A stretch of DNA of 64,000 nucleotides, from NCBI RefSeq assembly GCF_001050375.1, contig NZ_KQ130500.1, forward strand, positions 19,358-83,357. Direction: 5' to 3'. Below the pieces are notes generated by a model. It had not been told where the DNA came from and did no database searches. It saw nothing but the letters and a program-made list of their open reading frames with translations. This DNA is from Catenovulum maritimum. GTDB lineage: Bacteria; Pseudomonadota; Gammaproteobacteria; Enterobacterales; Alteromonadaceae. The translations under genes were made by a program, and so were the position numbers. Positions 18,119-27,423 of the stretch are shown here, piece after piece; position 1 is the stretch's first letter; each line of letters opens with the position of its first letter.

Positions 18119-20911
18119 TTAAAAACTATATCTAGCACCTAAAGCAAATGTGCGAGAGAAAATGTTTGTAGCAAAGTTAAAGGTATCAACGTTACCTTTT
18201 CCGTAATGATTCTGGAACCTATCATCCAATATATTAGTTGCATCAAAAGTAAGGGTTAACTCATCTGACACATCATAACTAAACTGGAAGTCTAAACTTT
18301 GCTCAGGCTTACTCCAGAATTGAATCGGATTGGCAAAATTAGGCCCCTCATCACCACTGTAAAAAGCTTCACGCCAAACATAAGATAAACGCATGTCGAA
18401 ATCTTCTTTCTCATAAAAAGCCACTAAGCTATAAGATGAATCTGATACGCCAGACATTTTTGAGTCAATAACTGCTGTTACTTCGCCCAGTTCATTAAAA
18501 TCTTGCACAGTTTGAGATGAATCTAATTCAGTATAACTAGCTTGAAAACCAATACCGTCTAAGGTTTCAGGTAGGTTTTCAGGCACATAAACTAAACCAA
18601 TTTCCAAACCAGATAACTCACCATCTGACGCATTCACAGGAGCACTTAAAATATAGTCACGCTCCACATCATCATTGCCAACTCGGCGAACGACTTTTCT
18701 ACCACCAATCACTAAGCCTTCAATATCACGTTGGAAAACAGCACCGTATAAAGAGCTACCTGGTGAAAAATACCATTCTAACGAAAGATCATAATTGGCT
18801 GATTTGGTCGGTCTCAGATCAGGATTACCACCGCTTCCTGTTCCATAAGTAACACCTTCAGTGAGTGGATCAAACCAAAACTGCAGAGGACTTAAGGCAT
18901 TATATTCTGGCATACGCAAAGTTTGTGTATAAGCAACACGACCAACGAGATCGTCTGTAATGTTCCAGTTTAAAGTAAAACTTGGTAGTACCTCACTTTG
19001 TTCACTTACACCATATCCGTCGTTATCATCAAAATCTAAAAACTCCATATTTTGCTTGTACTTGACATATCGAACACCAATTTCGCCATTAATGTCACCT
19101 AATTTATAATCAGCTGTAACATAGGCTGCCATTGAGTCTTCTGAAACATTGAATGTATTCGTATATTGGTTTTTCTCGTATTCATAAATTGAGCGAACCG
19201 CAGCCGCGTTATCTATCATGAAGAGACCATTTGCAACTGAATAACTGTCAAAAATATCAGCCGTTCCAAACATGTATTCATCGACAGTCTTAACAAATTC
19301 ACCAGCATTATCCACACCCTCTTCCGTCAAGGCTTGGATCATATCCGGTATAGGTAATACTTTAGTTTTATTTTGCTCTCTTTGGTAATTTAGTGCATTA
19401 CGTTGCTCAAGTTTCACACCAAACCTAACTTTATCGATAATATTATTGAAAAAGTATTCACCATCAACTTTCAGAGTTATAGAATCACCGTCTTGCTTTC
19501 CACCATTGTCGTATACTGTCCCTGTTTTCCAGTTAGCCGGATCTGCAAGATCTGATTCATCGATACTCGTTTCTGGGTTATCCCAAAAATGTAATCCTGG
19601 GACACCACCACTATGATTAAAATCCACATCTAAGCCGTATGCTTTACGATCAAATCGCATCGCAAAAAAATCCCCCTCAAAGGTACTGTTCTGCGCGATT
19701 AATTCAGCATTAATAGTTAAATCTAATGTCGGCATCCATTTGGCACCTAAAGCAAATAAATAGCTGTCTGTTTTGCCTGTTGTTGCATCACCACTTTGAA
19801 AACTATTTGGCGCATATACTTGACGCTCTTTAATAATGTTTGTGCCTTCTATTAATATAGGCGCATCAATAATCAAGTTGCCATTATTACCGTCTTCTTC
19901 AAAAACATTAGTAAACCACAATGAATTTTGTAATTCTTGACGATAACCCGTGTAAAAGCCTTCAGCTAATAATTCTAATTCATCATTTACGGCCCATTGC
20001 AATGATACACTGGCTGCAGGTCGTTTACGGTTTGCTTCACCGACTGTACCAAATACGGCATCACGCGCTATGTAATATGGAATTTCTTGCCCGTCTACAG
20101 ATAAAGTCGAACCAGCTTCGCTGGGTAATCCATTCGTTGCGCCACGACCAGCATCCCAAAACTCATTAGAACCGTTATAGTTCATAATTTTATAAGGCTG
20201 GTGTCCAAAAGGTGCTTCCGACGTAAAAAATGGAAAAGCTGCACCAGCAACTAAACCATCATCGCGGTAATTTGTTTCAACATAAGAAACATTGACTAAA
20301 GCACCAAATTCACCTAGATCCGTTTCCCAACGATTACTTGCTAATGCACTTAATGCAGGATCAATTTTTTTAGATTGGTCTGCATAGATACCACGAGCAG
20401 CTAATACAACTTTAGAACCCGAAAACTTAAATGGTCTGTTAGTTTCAATATCGATCGAGCCCGCAATACCTCTTTCAGTTTGAGATGCTGAACGTGTTTT
20501 ATAAACGGTAACATTGGATAACAAACTGGCAGGAATATCCTGCAGCGCAACCGCTCTACCAGTCCCGGTAAATACATCACGGCCATTCACTGTAGTATGA
20601 ACGTCATTCAAACCTCGAATCGAGACTGTACTTGCTTCACCGCCGCCACGGCCAGTTACCTGAACCCCAGTTACACGTTGTAAGGCCTCTACAACATTAT
20701 TATCTGGAAATTTACCTATGTCTTCAGCAACAATTGAATCAACAATTTGAGTATTAAAACGTTTGTTATTTAATGCTTGATTTAAACTACCTCTGATACC
20801 TTTTACTTGGATTACTTCAACATCTTCTTGTGTATCTTGCTCTGCAGCCAACACTGGCTGAGTTAATAATGCTGTAAAGACTGCACTGGCGATAGCTGAT
20901 TTTGAGTACAT
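18119..20911 (-). CDS. TonB-dependent outer-membrane receptor (Xanthomonas/Caulobacter type), arabinan locus
   Basis: This 930-residue outer-membrane transporter imports large ligands using TonB energy. A signal peptide (1-22, VLA-AEQD) is followed by the plug: VIQVKGIRGSLNQALNNKR, then VAEDIGKFPDNNVVEALQRVTGVQV, RGLNDVHTTVNGRDVF. The rest is a 22-strand barrel ending in the terminal aromatic ALGARYSF. The plug opening is characteristic of the oligosaccharide-import subfamily (TIGR01782 type). It lies 105 bp downstream of the endo-arabinanase gene on the same strand, so the two are probably cotranscribed. The likely ligand is an arabinan oligosaccharide released by that enzyme. Confidence 0.93.
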   Translation of the reverse strand: MYSKSAIASAVFTALLTQPVLAAEQDTQEDVEVIQVKGIRGSLNQALNNKRFNTQIVDSIVAEDIGKFPDNNVVEALQRVTGVQVTGRGGGEASTVSIRGLNDVHTTVNGRDVFTGTGRAVALQDIPASLLSNVTVYKTRSASQTERGIAGSIDIETNRPFKFSGSKVVLAARGIYADQSKKIDPALSALASNRWETDLGEFGALVNVSYVETNYRDDGLVAGAAFPFFTSEAPFGHQPYKIMNYNGSNEFWDAGRGATNGLPSEAGSTLSVDGQEIPYYIARDAVFGTVGEANRKRPAASVSLQWAVNDELELLAEGFYTGYRQELQNSLWFTNVFEEDGNNGNLIIDAPILIEGTNIIKERQVYAPNSFQSGDATTGKTDSYLFALGAKWMPTLDLTINAELIAQNSTFEGDFFAMRFDRKAYGLDVDFNHSGGVPGLHFWDNPETSIDESDLADPANWKTGTVYDNGGKQDGDSITLKVDGEYFFNNIIDKVRFGVKLEQRNALNYQREQNKTKVLPIPDMIQALTEEGVDNAGEFVKTVDEYMFGTADIFDSYSVANGLFMIDNAAAVRSIYEYEKNQYTNTFNVSEDSMAAYVTADYKLGDINGEIGVRYVKYKQNMEFLDFDDNDGYGVSEQSEVLPSFTLNWNITDDLVGRVAYTQTLRMPEYNALSPLQFWFDPLTEGVTYGTGSGGNPDLRPTKSANYDLSLEWYFSPGSSLYGAVFQRDIEGLVIGGRKVVRRVGNDDVERDYILSAPVNASDGELSGLEIGLVYVPENLPETLDGIGFQASYTELDSSQTVQDFNELGEVTAVIDSKMSGVSDSSYSLVAFYEKEDFDMRLSYVWREAFYSGDEGPNFANPIQFWSKPEQSLDFQFSYDVSDELTLTFDATNILDDRFQNHYGKGNVDTFNFATNIFSRTFALGARYSF

Positions 20912-21016
20912 ATTTGTAGCTCCTAATAATATTAATTTTGCTTAAACAGCTGACTGCTTAAATTTGTTCTGATTGAGAGGGAACAAAATTCCCTCTACAA
21001 AAATCTTAACTACTGA

Positions 21017-24000
21017 CTATTCGTTAGATGTAAGTTCGCCTTCATTAAACAGCTCACTAACTTTGCCTTGAGAAATTGAATTACCAAATATTTTCAATTC
21101 ATCAATTGCACCGTTAAATGGCACATCCCAATGGTTGACACCCAAACCAAAGTAAGTTGTTCCACCAGCGCCAAATACATTTGGATAACCAACACCGTCA
21201 AATTTAAGCTCACCATTTAAGTAAAGTTTCACTTCACCGTTTGCTACAGAGAAAGCGACGTGTGTCCATTCCTGAGCTGGAATAGTGCCACCTGGCTCCG
21301 CATCGTACCAAGCTGTACCAGACCATAAACGAGTTGGACCACCAGCAGAAGGTACGAAACTGACCCAGCTAGAAGTGTTTACTCCACCGAAGAAGGTAGT
21401 AGTGTAATCCGTGATTACATTTGGTTTTAACCACATAGAAACAGCGTAGTCATAAGTTGTGATTAAATTATTTGGTAACCTCACACCAGAAGTACCATCG
21501 AGTAGAAGAGCATTACCCTTGACGCCTTCAACATATGAAACAGCACCATCTGTATTATCAATACGGTCACCCGTAACAGTGCCAGCCTCAGCTGAACCAT
21601 TAAGTGCAGTTAAGTCACCTTCAAAACTGTATTCTGCTGGAGCAAGTGATTTAATAGTGACATCAAATACTTTTGTATCTGTGTAAAAACTACCGTCAGT
21701 TTTCTTAAAGGTGATAGTTGCAGTTAAAGTCACATCTTGGTCACCTAATTCACCACTTGGTTGAGTTACTATGGCTCGACCATTTCTAACTTCAAGATAG
21801 TCAGGGTTATCAGACACCCAACTAATACCAGAAACAAACGGACCTACACGTAATAAATCAAAGCTATCACGCACCGCACTGGTATCGCCTAAATCTAATG
21901 CAGCTTTAATAACGTCTGCAAAATCGTCTGGATCTGTCAGGTTATTTTTAGCTGCACCGTTAATGTCTAACGATGATAGCGCATAGTCATAAATGATTAA
22001 TTCATCAATAGCGCCTTTAAATGGCAAATCCCAATGGTTAACACCTAATGCAAAGTAGCTACCAGCAGTACTAAACAAATCTTTATAGTTGTTAGCGCTA
22101 GCTTTAAGTTCACCATTTATATAAAACTTAGCTTCACCATTATTTACTGTAGCAGCAAGATGACTCCATTGACCTGTTGGTATTGTCATGCCTGAAACTA
22201 AGTCAACCCACTGCTCACTACCACTCCATAACATGGTTTGACCATCCCAGTTGCCTGGTAGAAAGCTTAACCAATTTGTATTATTTTGCGCACCAAAGAA
22301 ACTGGTTGAGAAATTAGTAATTTCGGTCGGATTAATCCAATATGAAATTGTATATTGATAGCTGTTAATTAAATCATCAGGCAATCTGACACCAGATAGA
22401 CCATCTAAAGATACAGCTTCACCTTTTTGTCCAGCGACATAAGCTTCTGTTCCGCCTGTATTGTCAATTCTGTCTCCAGTCATGCTAGCTGCAGCAAAAT
22501 TACCCAAAGAAACGTTTAAGTTGTCTTCAAATTGATAATGTGCCACCGCATTTTTAAAAGCAGGACGAGCTTTTAAATCAACAGTGAAAGATTTAGTGGT
22601 GCTTTGGCCATTTAAGCTGATAGTGGCAACTAAATTGACCGTTTGATCACCACGGTCTGGTGTAGGGATAAAGATAGAACCGTCATTACTAATGTAATAC
22701 TCATCGCTACTTTCCCATGTGATTTTCGCTCCGTTTCGTCCAATAGTAGGGATGACAAAGCTTTCTTCGTTTATTGTTAGCTCTGTTGGTAAATCAAGCG
22801 TTTGTTCAACATCTGCTAACACTTCTGCTGTTGCAGTAATATCATCAACCTTGCTTGCCCAAACGGTTGCATTTGCACTTGATAAGCCAGAAAGAGTTGC
22901 GACGACCTCTTGACGATGGTCATCCCATTGCCACTTAGCAACTGTATTGTATTTTCCAGATTCAAGTTCAAGTGCTACTTGCCCTTGATTTAACATGTAC
23001 CAAGTACCAGTCTCGCTGCCTGTTATCGTATAATCCGCATTTAAGGCAATATGACCTGATAGCGTTGAAGCATTATTTACTTCGCTACCATGGTTAATAA
23101 ATTTGTAATAACCTAAGACATCTTCTGAATTAACTAGGTTAGGTCCATCAATAGGTACATAACGTTGTGGTGATGCGACTAACCAACCCGCTTCATTGAC
23201 AAACATTTCATGTACACGCACTTGATGAGCGTTAGCGTTATTTGGAAACTCTGTCGCAGATTGAGGAAAACGAGTATGAGTTACCAATAAATGACGGCCT
23301 GTTGCTTCATCATAAATGGCTGAATTATGACCCGGCGCGTTATAACCCCAAGATTCAGCTTCTTCAGCAATTTCTTGGGTATAAACGAAACCACCCATTA
23401 ATTTAACACCTACGTCTAATCCTGGAGCACTCGCAATGTCATTACCCGCTGCATCTAAATATGGACCATCTGGTGTTTTTGATCGTGCAATACGAATGTT
23501 ATAGCCTTCGTCATATGCAAACCCTGCGGTTGACACCATTAAATAATAATAGTCACTTTCAGGACTATAAAATACGTACGGACCTTCAATAGCACGGAAA
23601 TCACCGCCGACTAAGTGCTTGCCGTAACCCTGACCGACAACAGGTTTACCAGTTGCTTCATCCATTTCTAAGACAAAAATACCACCAGAGTATGAACCAT
23701 AAACCATCCATAAACCGCCTTCTTTATCATAAAAGGCAGTTGGGTCGATAACGTTAGGATCGACAGCTCCGTTCCAAGTAACCTGATCATTATCAAGCGG
23801 AAAATCGGCAAATTCAGGGAATACAGTTTGTGTTTGATAAAGCGTATTACCATCCGCATCTTTTAATTCATTACCATCGGAATCCGTTTGCGGGATTGGA
23901 TGACCATCACCGTCTAAAATATTTTCTTGGACACTTCTGTAACCAGAGCGTAAGAAAATACCTTTATCTACATATGGTCCTTCAATTGAATTAGCTTCGG

Positions 24001-24547
24001 CTAAGCCTAAATATGAACGGTTCCAACACACTTCATCCCTATCATCAGTATCTGGATTGTCTTGAGCACAGTGGTTGTAATAGAACCAATACTTACCATT
24101 TGGTGCTTTAATTACATTGGCAGCCCAGTTACCAGTAAAACCGTCTGTCCATGCGATACCTTCAGCAAATTCACCTGTGTAGTTAAAATCAAATAATGGA
24201 CTTTCATTTACATTAGCATTATTCGACAAACTAGAAATCATTTCCCAGTTCATTAAATCCGTGGATTTAGCCGCGGCTAAATGCGAACCAAAAATATAAT
24301 AAGTATCTACACCTTCAACATTAGCCTTCACAATAGAAGGATCGTGTACACCCACATTTGTAAATTTAGCTGCACCTGTAACTGAATCCAAGTGCTCTGT
24401 GCTTGGTGAACTTGGTTGGGTGCTTGGGTTTGCGACACCCGGATTACTTGGCGCCACAGTGGTTGATAGTGATTCACCATCATCTGTGCCACAAGCTGAA
24501 ATGGTTAAAACACTGCTTATAACTAGTGCTATTTTATTTAGTTTCAT
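21017..24547 (-). CDS. Lipid-anchored GH43 endo-arabinanase-like protein with two LamG domains
   Basis: This 1176-residue lipoprotein has lipobox LTISAC (Cys19) and a Ser/Pro/Thr linker to about residue 55. The GH43 propeller spans about 65-475, with carboxylates D69 (VHDPS), D268 (VIDPT) and E321 (AIEGPYVFY), plus VYGSYSGGIF and PGHNSAIYD, which recall arabinan endo-1,5-alpha-L-arabinosidases. An Asp/Gly-rich insert at about 211-240 looks like a calcium-binding repeat. After the propeller come a small beta domain (to about 570), an Ig-like domain, LamG 1 (about 660-860), a second Ig-like segment, and LamG 2 (about 970-1165). The LamG pair probably binds glycan. GAGGG lies 8 nt before the ATG. 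It precedes the TonB receptor. Confidence 0.9.
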   Translation of the reverse strand: MKLNKIALVISSVLTISACGTDDGESLSTTVAPSNPGVANPSTQPSSPSTEHLDSVTGAAKFTNVGVHDPSIVKANVEGVDTYYIFGSHLAAAKSTDLMNWEMISSLSNNANVNESPLFDFNYTGEFAEGIAWTDGFTGNWAANVIKAPNGKYWFYYNHCAQDNPDTDDRDEVCWNRSYLGLAEANSIEGPYVDKGIFLRSGYRSVQENILDGDGHPIPQTDSDGNELKDADGNTLYQTQTVFPEFADFPLDNDQVTWNGAVDPNVIDPTAFYDKEGGLWMVYGSYSGGIFVLEMDEATGKPVVGQGYGKHLVGGDFRAIEGPYVFYSPESDYYYLMVSTAGFAYDEGYNIRIARSKTPDGPYLDAAGNDIASAPGLDVGVKLMGGFVYTQEIAEEAESWGYNAPGHNSAIYDEATGRHLLVTHTRFPQSATEFPNNANAHQVRVHEMFVNEAGWLVASPQRYVPIDGPNLVNSEDVLGYYKFINHGSEVNNASTLSGHIALNADYTITGSETGTWYMLNQGQVALELESGKYNTVAKWQWDDHRQEVVATLSGLSSANATVWASKVDDITATAEVLADVEQTLDLPTELTINEESFVIPTIGRNGAKITWESSDEYYISNDGSIFIPTPDRGDQTVNLVATISLNGQSTTKSFTVDLKARPAFKNAVAHYQFEDNLNVSLGNFAAASMTGDRIDNTGGTEAYVAGQKGEAVSLDGLSGVRLPDDLINSYQYTISYWINPTEITNFSTSFFGAQNNTNWLSFLPGNWDGQTMLWSGSEQWVDLVSGMTIPTGQWSHLAATVNNGEAKFYINGELKASANNYKDLFSTAGSYFALGVNHWDLPFKGAIDELIIYDYALSSLDINGAAKNNLTDPDDFADVIKAALDLGDTSAVRDSFDLLRVGPFVSGISWVSDNPDYLEVRNGRAIVTQPSGELGDQDVTLTATITFKKTDGSFYTDTKVFDVTIKSLAPAEYSFEGDLTALNGSAEAGTVTGDRIDNTDGAVSYVEGVKGNALLLDGTSGVRLPNNLITTYDYAVSMWLKPNVITDYTTTFFGGVNTSSWVSFVPSAGGPTRLWSGTAWYDAEPGGTIPAQEWTHVAFSVANGEVKLYLNGELKFDGVGYPNVFGAGGTTYFGLGVNHWDVPFNGAIDELKIFGNSISQGKVSELFNEGELTSNE

Positions 24548-24644
24548 TAAATGAACCCTCTTTCACTGAGATATTTTTCATTTGTCATTTGGATGATAAA
24601 TGCTATGTGCGTTTGTAATTAATCTATAAAACACAATATGGTAA

Positions 24645-24662
24645 TTTAATAATACTATTTAA
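24645..24662 (+). promoter_or_regulatory. Candidate FadR-type operator upstream of the endo-arabinanase
   Basis: TTTAATAATACTATTTAA lies about 100 bp before the endo-arabinanase start. The core TAATAATACTA differs in one position from TnGTnnnACnA and is shared with the site at 15121-15138. Confidence 0.4.
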
Positions 24663-25349
24663 TCTGTGTCAATAACTTTGCATTAGTAAATTTTTTGTTA
24701 ATTATAGTTAGATTGTGAGAACTTATATGTTAATTTAGGCTTAAATGCTTGCGGGCTGTCGGGTTTAATAGAAAATAGTACTCAAAATTTTAAGTATTAT
24801 TTATAGTGAATTTAAATAAATTACATAGCTCATCAAAAACTTTCTTTCTTAAATCCATTCAATTTTCATTAAGTTAATAACAAATAACGCGAGTTATATA
24901 TTTATATATCACTGAGCTAACGAAAAAAATGCTAAAAAATTGACACTATTGCGAAGAACATAAGAGCAAATTGGCCCCTCAAAATCTTCTGTAAGCCTAA
25001 GTTAATACAACGAATACCAATAAGAGCTGACTTTAGCGACTTCTTAGATAATTACTTTGATTGGATTTAGCCCTGACTTAGGTGATAACGAGTCTCAACA
25101 AATACATTTATGTTGATATTTTTGGTACGACTTGAATCCGTCCATTCAAGTGCAGCATCTATTACTGCAAGTACTGGCTAGCAATAGCTAAGCTCGCCAC
25201 ATTTAATTTTGCGATCTAATAACCCAGTTGATTTGTACTTAGGCACTACAAATACAGGGTCAAAGCTTAACTTTGTATAATCACCCCACTCATAAATTTT
25301 TGTACATATAACAACCACACGTTCTACTTGTATCCGAATACACACAAGT

Positions 25350-25366
25350 ATATAGTAATACTATAT
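25350..25366 (+). promoter_or_regulatory. Perfect 17-bp palindromic operator upstream of the binding-protein/galM/GH97 operon
   Basis: ATATAGTAATACTATAT is a perfect palindrome around one central base. Its core TAGTAATACTA exactly fits TnGTnnnACnA, the FadR-subfamily GntR operator form. It lies 20 bp upstream of the start codon at 25387, a repressor-like position. Confidence 0.6.
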
Positions 25367-25386
25367 TGTTAATTTGAGGTGTGGTT

Positions 25387-26247
25387 ATGGCTAGATTAAT
25401 TAGTTTCTTCTTTTATTTTTGTCTTTTCTCAAGTGGTGTTAGCGCCAGCATCATAATAAATCACAACAAAGTGACAGAGATGGGAGAAAAAGAGGCTTAC
25501 CAATTCGGGTTATTAAAACTGGCACTTAGTTATGACAAAGGCAATGACTATATATTTCAAGAAAGTAAACGCTACATACCTCAGACAAGCATGATCGAAC
25601 AGCTCAAGACAAATAAACTAGATGTAGCTTGGACTGGCACGTCAAAAGAGCTAGAAAATAGCTTAACGCCTATTAGGATCCCACTTTATAAAGGTTTACT
25701 CGGACACAGAATTTTCATTATTCGAGAAGGCAACCAAGCTAAGTTTGACCAAATAAAAAGTTTATCTGAACTGAAATCACTAACAGCCGCTCAAGAGCGT
25801 AGCTGGGCTGATACTGCCATTTTACGCAGCGCAGGAATAAAAGTGTATGGCACTAGAACTTATGAGAATTTATTTCATATGCTAGAAGGTGGACGCTACG
25901 ATTATTTACCTCGCGGAGTTCACGAACCTTGGGCTGAAATTGCAAGTCGTCCCGAGTTACCTTTAACCGTAGAAAAAAACCTACTTGTAAAATACCCTAT
26001 GCCGGCATACTTTTTTGTTAATAAAGAAAACCAAGCCTTAGCCCAAGCTATTTATAGTGGACTAGATGCTGCAATCAACGACGGTACTTTTAATGATTAC
26101 TTCTTTAATAACCCTATGATTCAAGACGTAATTGAAAAGGCAAATATTGAGCATAGATTAGTATTTGAAATAGAAAACCCGTCAATTCCAGAGCAAACCC
26201 CATTCCAAGACAAACGATTGTGGTTAGATACCAAAAAATTACATTAA
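25387..26247 (+). CDS. Orphan periplasmic solute-binding-protein-like protein (copy 1)
   Basis: This 286-residue protein has a signal peptide (cleavage near VSA-SII) and the general look of a type II periplasmic binding protein (SBP_bac_3-like): two alpha/beta lobes, IKSLSELKSLTAA, and PMPAYFFVNKENQALAQAI near the end. I chose ATG 25387, 7 nt after GAGGT, over the GTG at 25381. No permease or ATPase gene is nearby. It leads a plus-strand operon with galM (60 bp later) and GH97. A paralogue lies at 29442-30260. A role as periplasmic sugar sensor or co-receptor is possible; the ligand is unknown. Confidence 0.75.
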   Translation: MARLISFFFYFCLFSSGVSASIIINHNKVTEMGEKEAYQFGLLKLALSYDKGNDYIFQESKRYIPQTSMIEQLKTNKLDVAWTGTSKELENSLTPIRIPLYKGLLGHRIFIIREGNQAKFDQIKSLSELKSLTAAQERSWADTAILRSAGIKVYGTRTYENLFHMLEGGRYDYLPRGVHEPWAEIASRPELPLTVEKNLLVKYPMPAYFFVNKENQALAQAIYSGLDAAINDGTFNDYFFNNPMIQDVIEKANIEHRLVFEIENPSIPEQTPFQDKRLWLDTKKLH

Positions 26248-26307
26248 TTAATCATATTATATTTTTAAAATTTGAGATTCCCAAGTCAATAGCTTTAGGC
26301 AAACAAG

Positions 26308-27360
26308 ATGGTCAAACAAACTTATTATGGCACGCTAGCAAATGGCGAAATAGTCACTCAATATACACTAACTAATCAACAAGGTACTGAGGTAAACGTG
26401 ATTAGCTACGGTGGTATTATTACATCGTTTAGAGCTATTGATAACCAAGGTAAGCTGGGTGATATTGTTTTAGGATATGACAAGTTAGACGATTATCTAA
26501 CAGACGTTAATTTTTTTGGCGCGCTAATCGGCCGTTTTGGTAACCGCATTGCTCAAGGTAAGTTTGAACTAGAAGGAAAAAGCTATCAAGTTGAGCTCAA
26601 TAATGGCGAAAACCATCTCCATGGAGGGTATAACGGCTATGATAAAAAAAATTGGTCAGTCACACCTTACGTAAAAGATGGCCAACAAGGATTAAAGTTA
26701 CAACTATTGAGTGAAGATGGCGATCAAGGCTATCCAGGCAATGTTTTTGTTCAAGTTGATTACTTACTGACTCAAGAAAATGAGCTTGTTATTCAGTACC
26801 AAGCTATCACAGACCAAGCCACTTTAATCAACCTAACCCAACATACCTATTTTAACCTAGCAGGACAAGGCAAGATTTTATCGCATGAATTAATGATAGA
26901 TGCCGAACAGATAACAGAAGTTGATTCAGGTTTAATCCCAACCGGAAAACTAATTGATGTGGCGGATACACCTTTTGATTTTAAGCGATTAACCCCTATC
27001 GGCCAGCATATCGAAGATTCAAATACCCAGCTTAAATACGGTTTAGGTTTTGATCACAACTATGTTCTAAATAAAAAATCTACAATCGATTTTGCATTGG
27101 CAGCTAAAGTAGTAGAGCCAACGACAGGCAGAGTCTTAGAGGTCTTTACAACTGAGCCTGGCATCCAATTCTATTCAGGTAACTTTTTGGATGGTCAATC
27201 AAAAGGCAAAGGGCAAAGCTACCAGCAAAGAAGTGGGTTTTGTTTAGAACCACAACATTTTCCAGATTCACCGAATAAAGCGCACTTTCCTTCTACCGTG
27301 TTGAAACCAGGTCAAAAATATAACTCAAAAATGATCTACAAACTCAGCACAATAAACTAA
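26308..27360 (+). CDS. galM: Aldose 1-epimerase (mutarotase)
   Basis: This 350-residue cytosolic enzyme interconverts alpha and beta anomers of sugars such as galactose, glucose and arabinose. Conserved residues matching the Lactococcus GalM active site are H105 (NHLHGG), H179 (TQHTYFN), D249 (GFDHNYV) and E314 (CLEPQHFPD). There is no signal peptide. Length is typical. It sits between the orphan binding protein and GH97 in the same orientation with gaps of about 60 bp, and would prepare L-arabinose or D-galactose released by these enzymes for catabolism. Confidence 0.94.
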   Translation: MVKQTYYGTLANGEIVTQYTLTNQQGTEVNVISYGGIITSFRAIDNQGKLGDIVLGYDKLDDYLTDVNFFGALIGRFGNRIAQGKFELEGKSYQVELNNGENHLHGGYNGYDKKNWSVTPYVKDGQQGLKLQLLSEDGDQGYPGNVFVQVDYLLTQENELVIQYQAITDQATLINLTQHTYFNLAGQGKILSHELMIDAEQITEVDSGLIPTGKLIDVADTPFDFKRLTPIGQHIEDSNTQLKYGLGFDHNYVLNKKSTIDFALAAKVVEPTTGRVLEVFTTEPGIQFYSGNFLDGQSKGKGQSYQQRSGFCLEPQHFPDSPNKAHFPSTVLKPGQKYNSKMIYKLSTIN

Positions 27361-27423
27361 TCACAAAACCAAGCGGCTTGCTCAAGTCGTCTAATATAAA
27401 TAATTGCACTCAAGGTACTACAA

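Larger units (their letters stand above)
24548..25386. other. Long gene-free region between divergent transcription units
   Basis: Some 840 bp contain no ORF I can support. Operator-like sites sit at both ends (24645-24662 near the endo-arabinanase, 25350-25366 near the binding protein). The middle part, about 24900-25300, is less AT-rich and has many stops in all frames. It could be the residue of a decayed gene, but no family is recognisable. Confidence 0.5.

Noticed and set aside
24900..25300. Decayed gene or transposase remnant in the long intergenic region
   Set aside because: Translations in all frames are broken by stops and show no recognisable motif; terminal repeats and target duplications are not visible.
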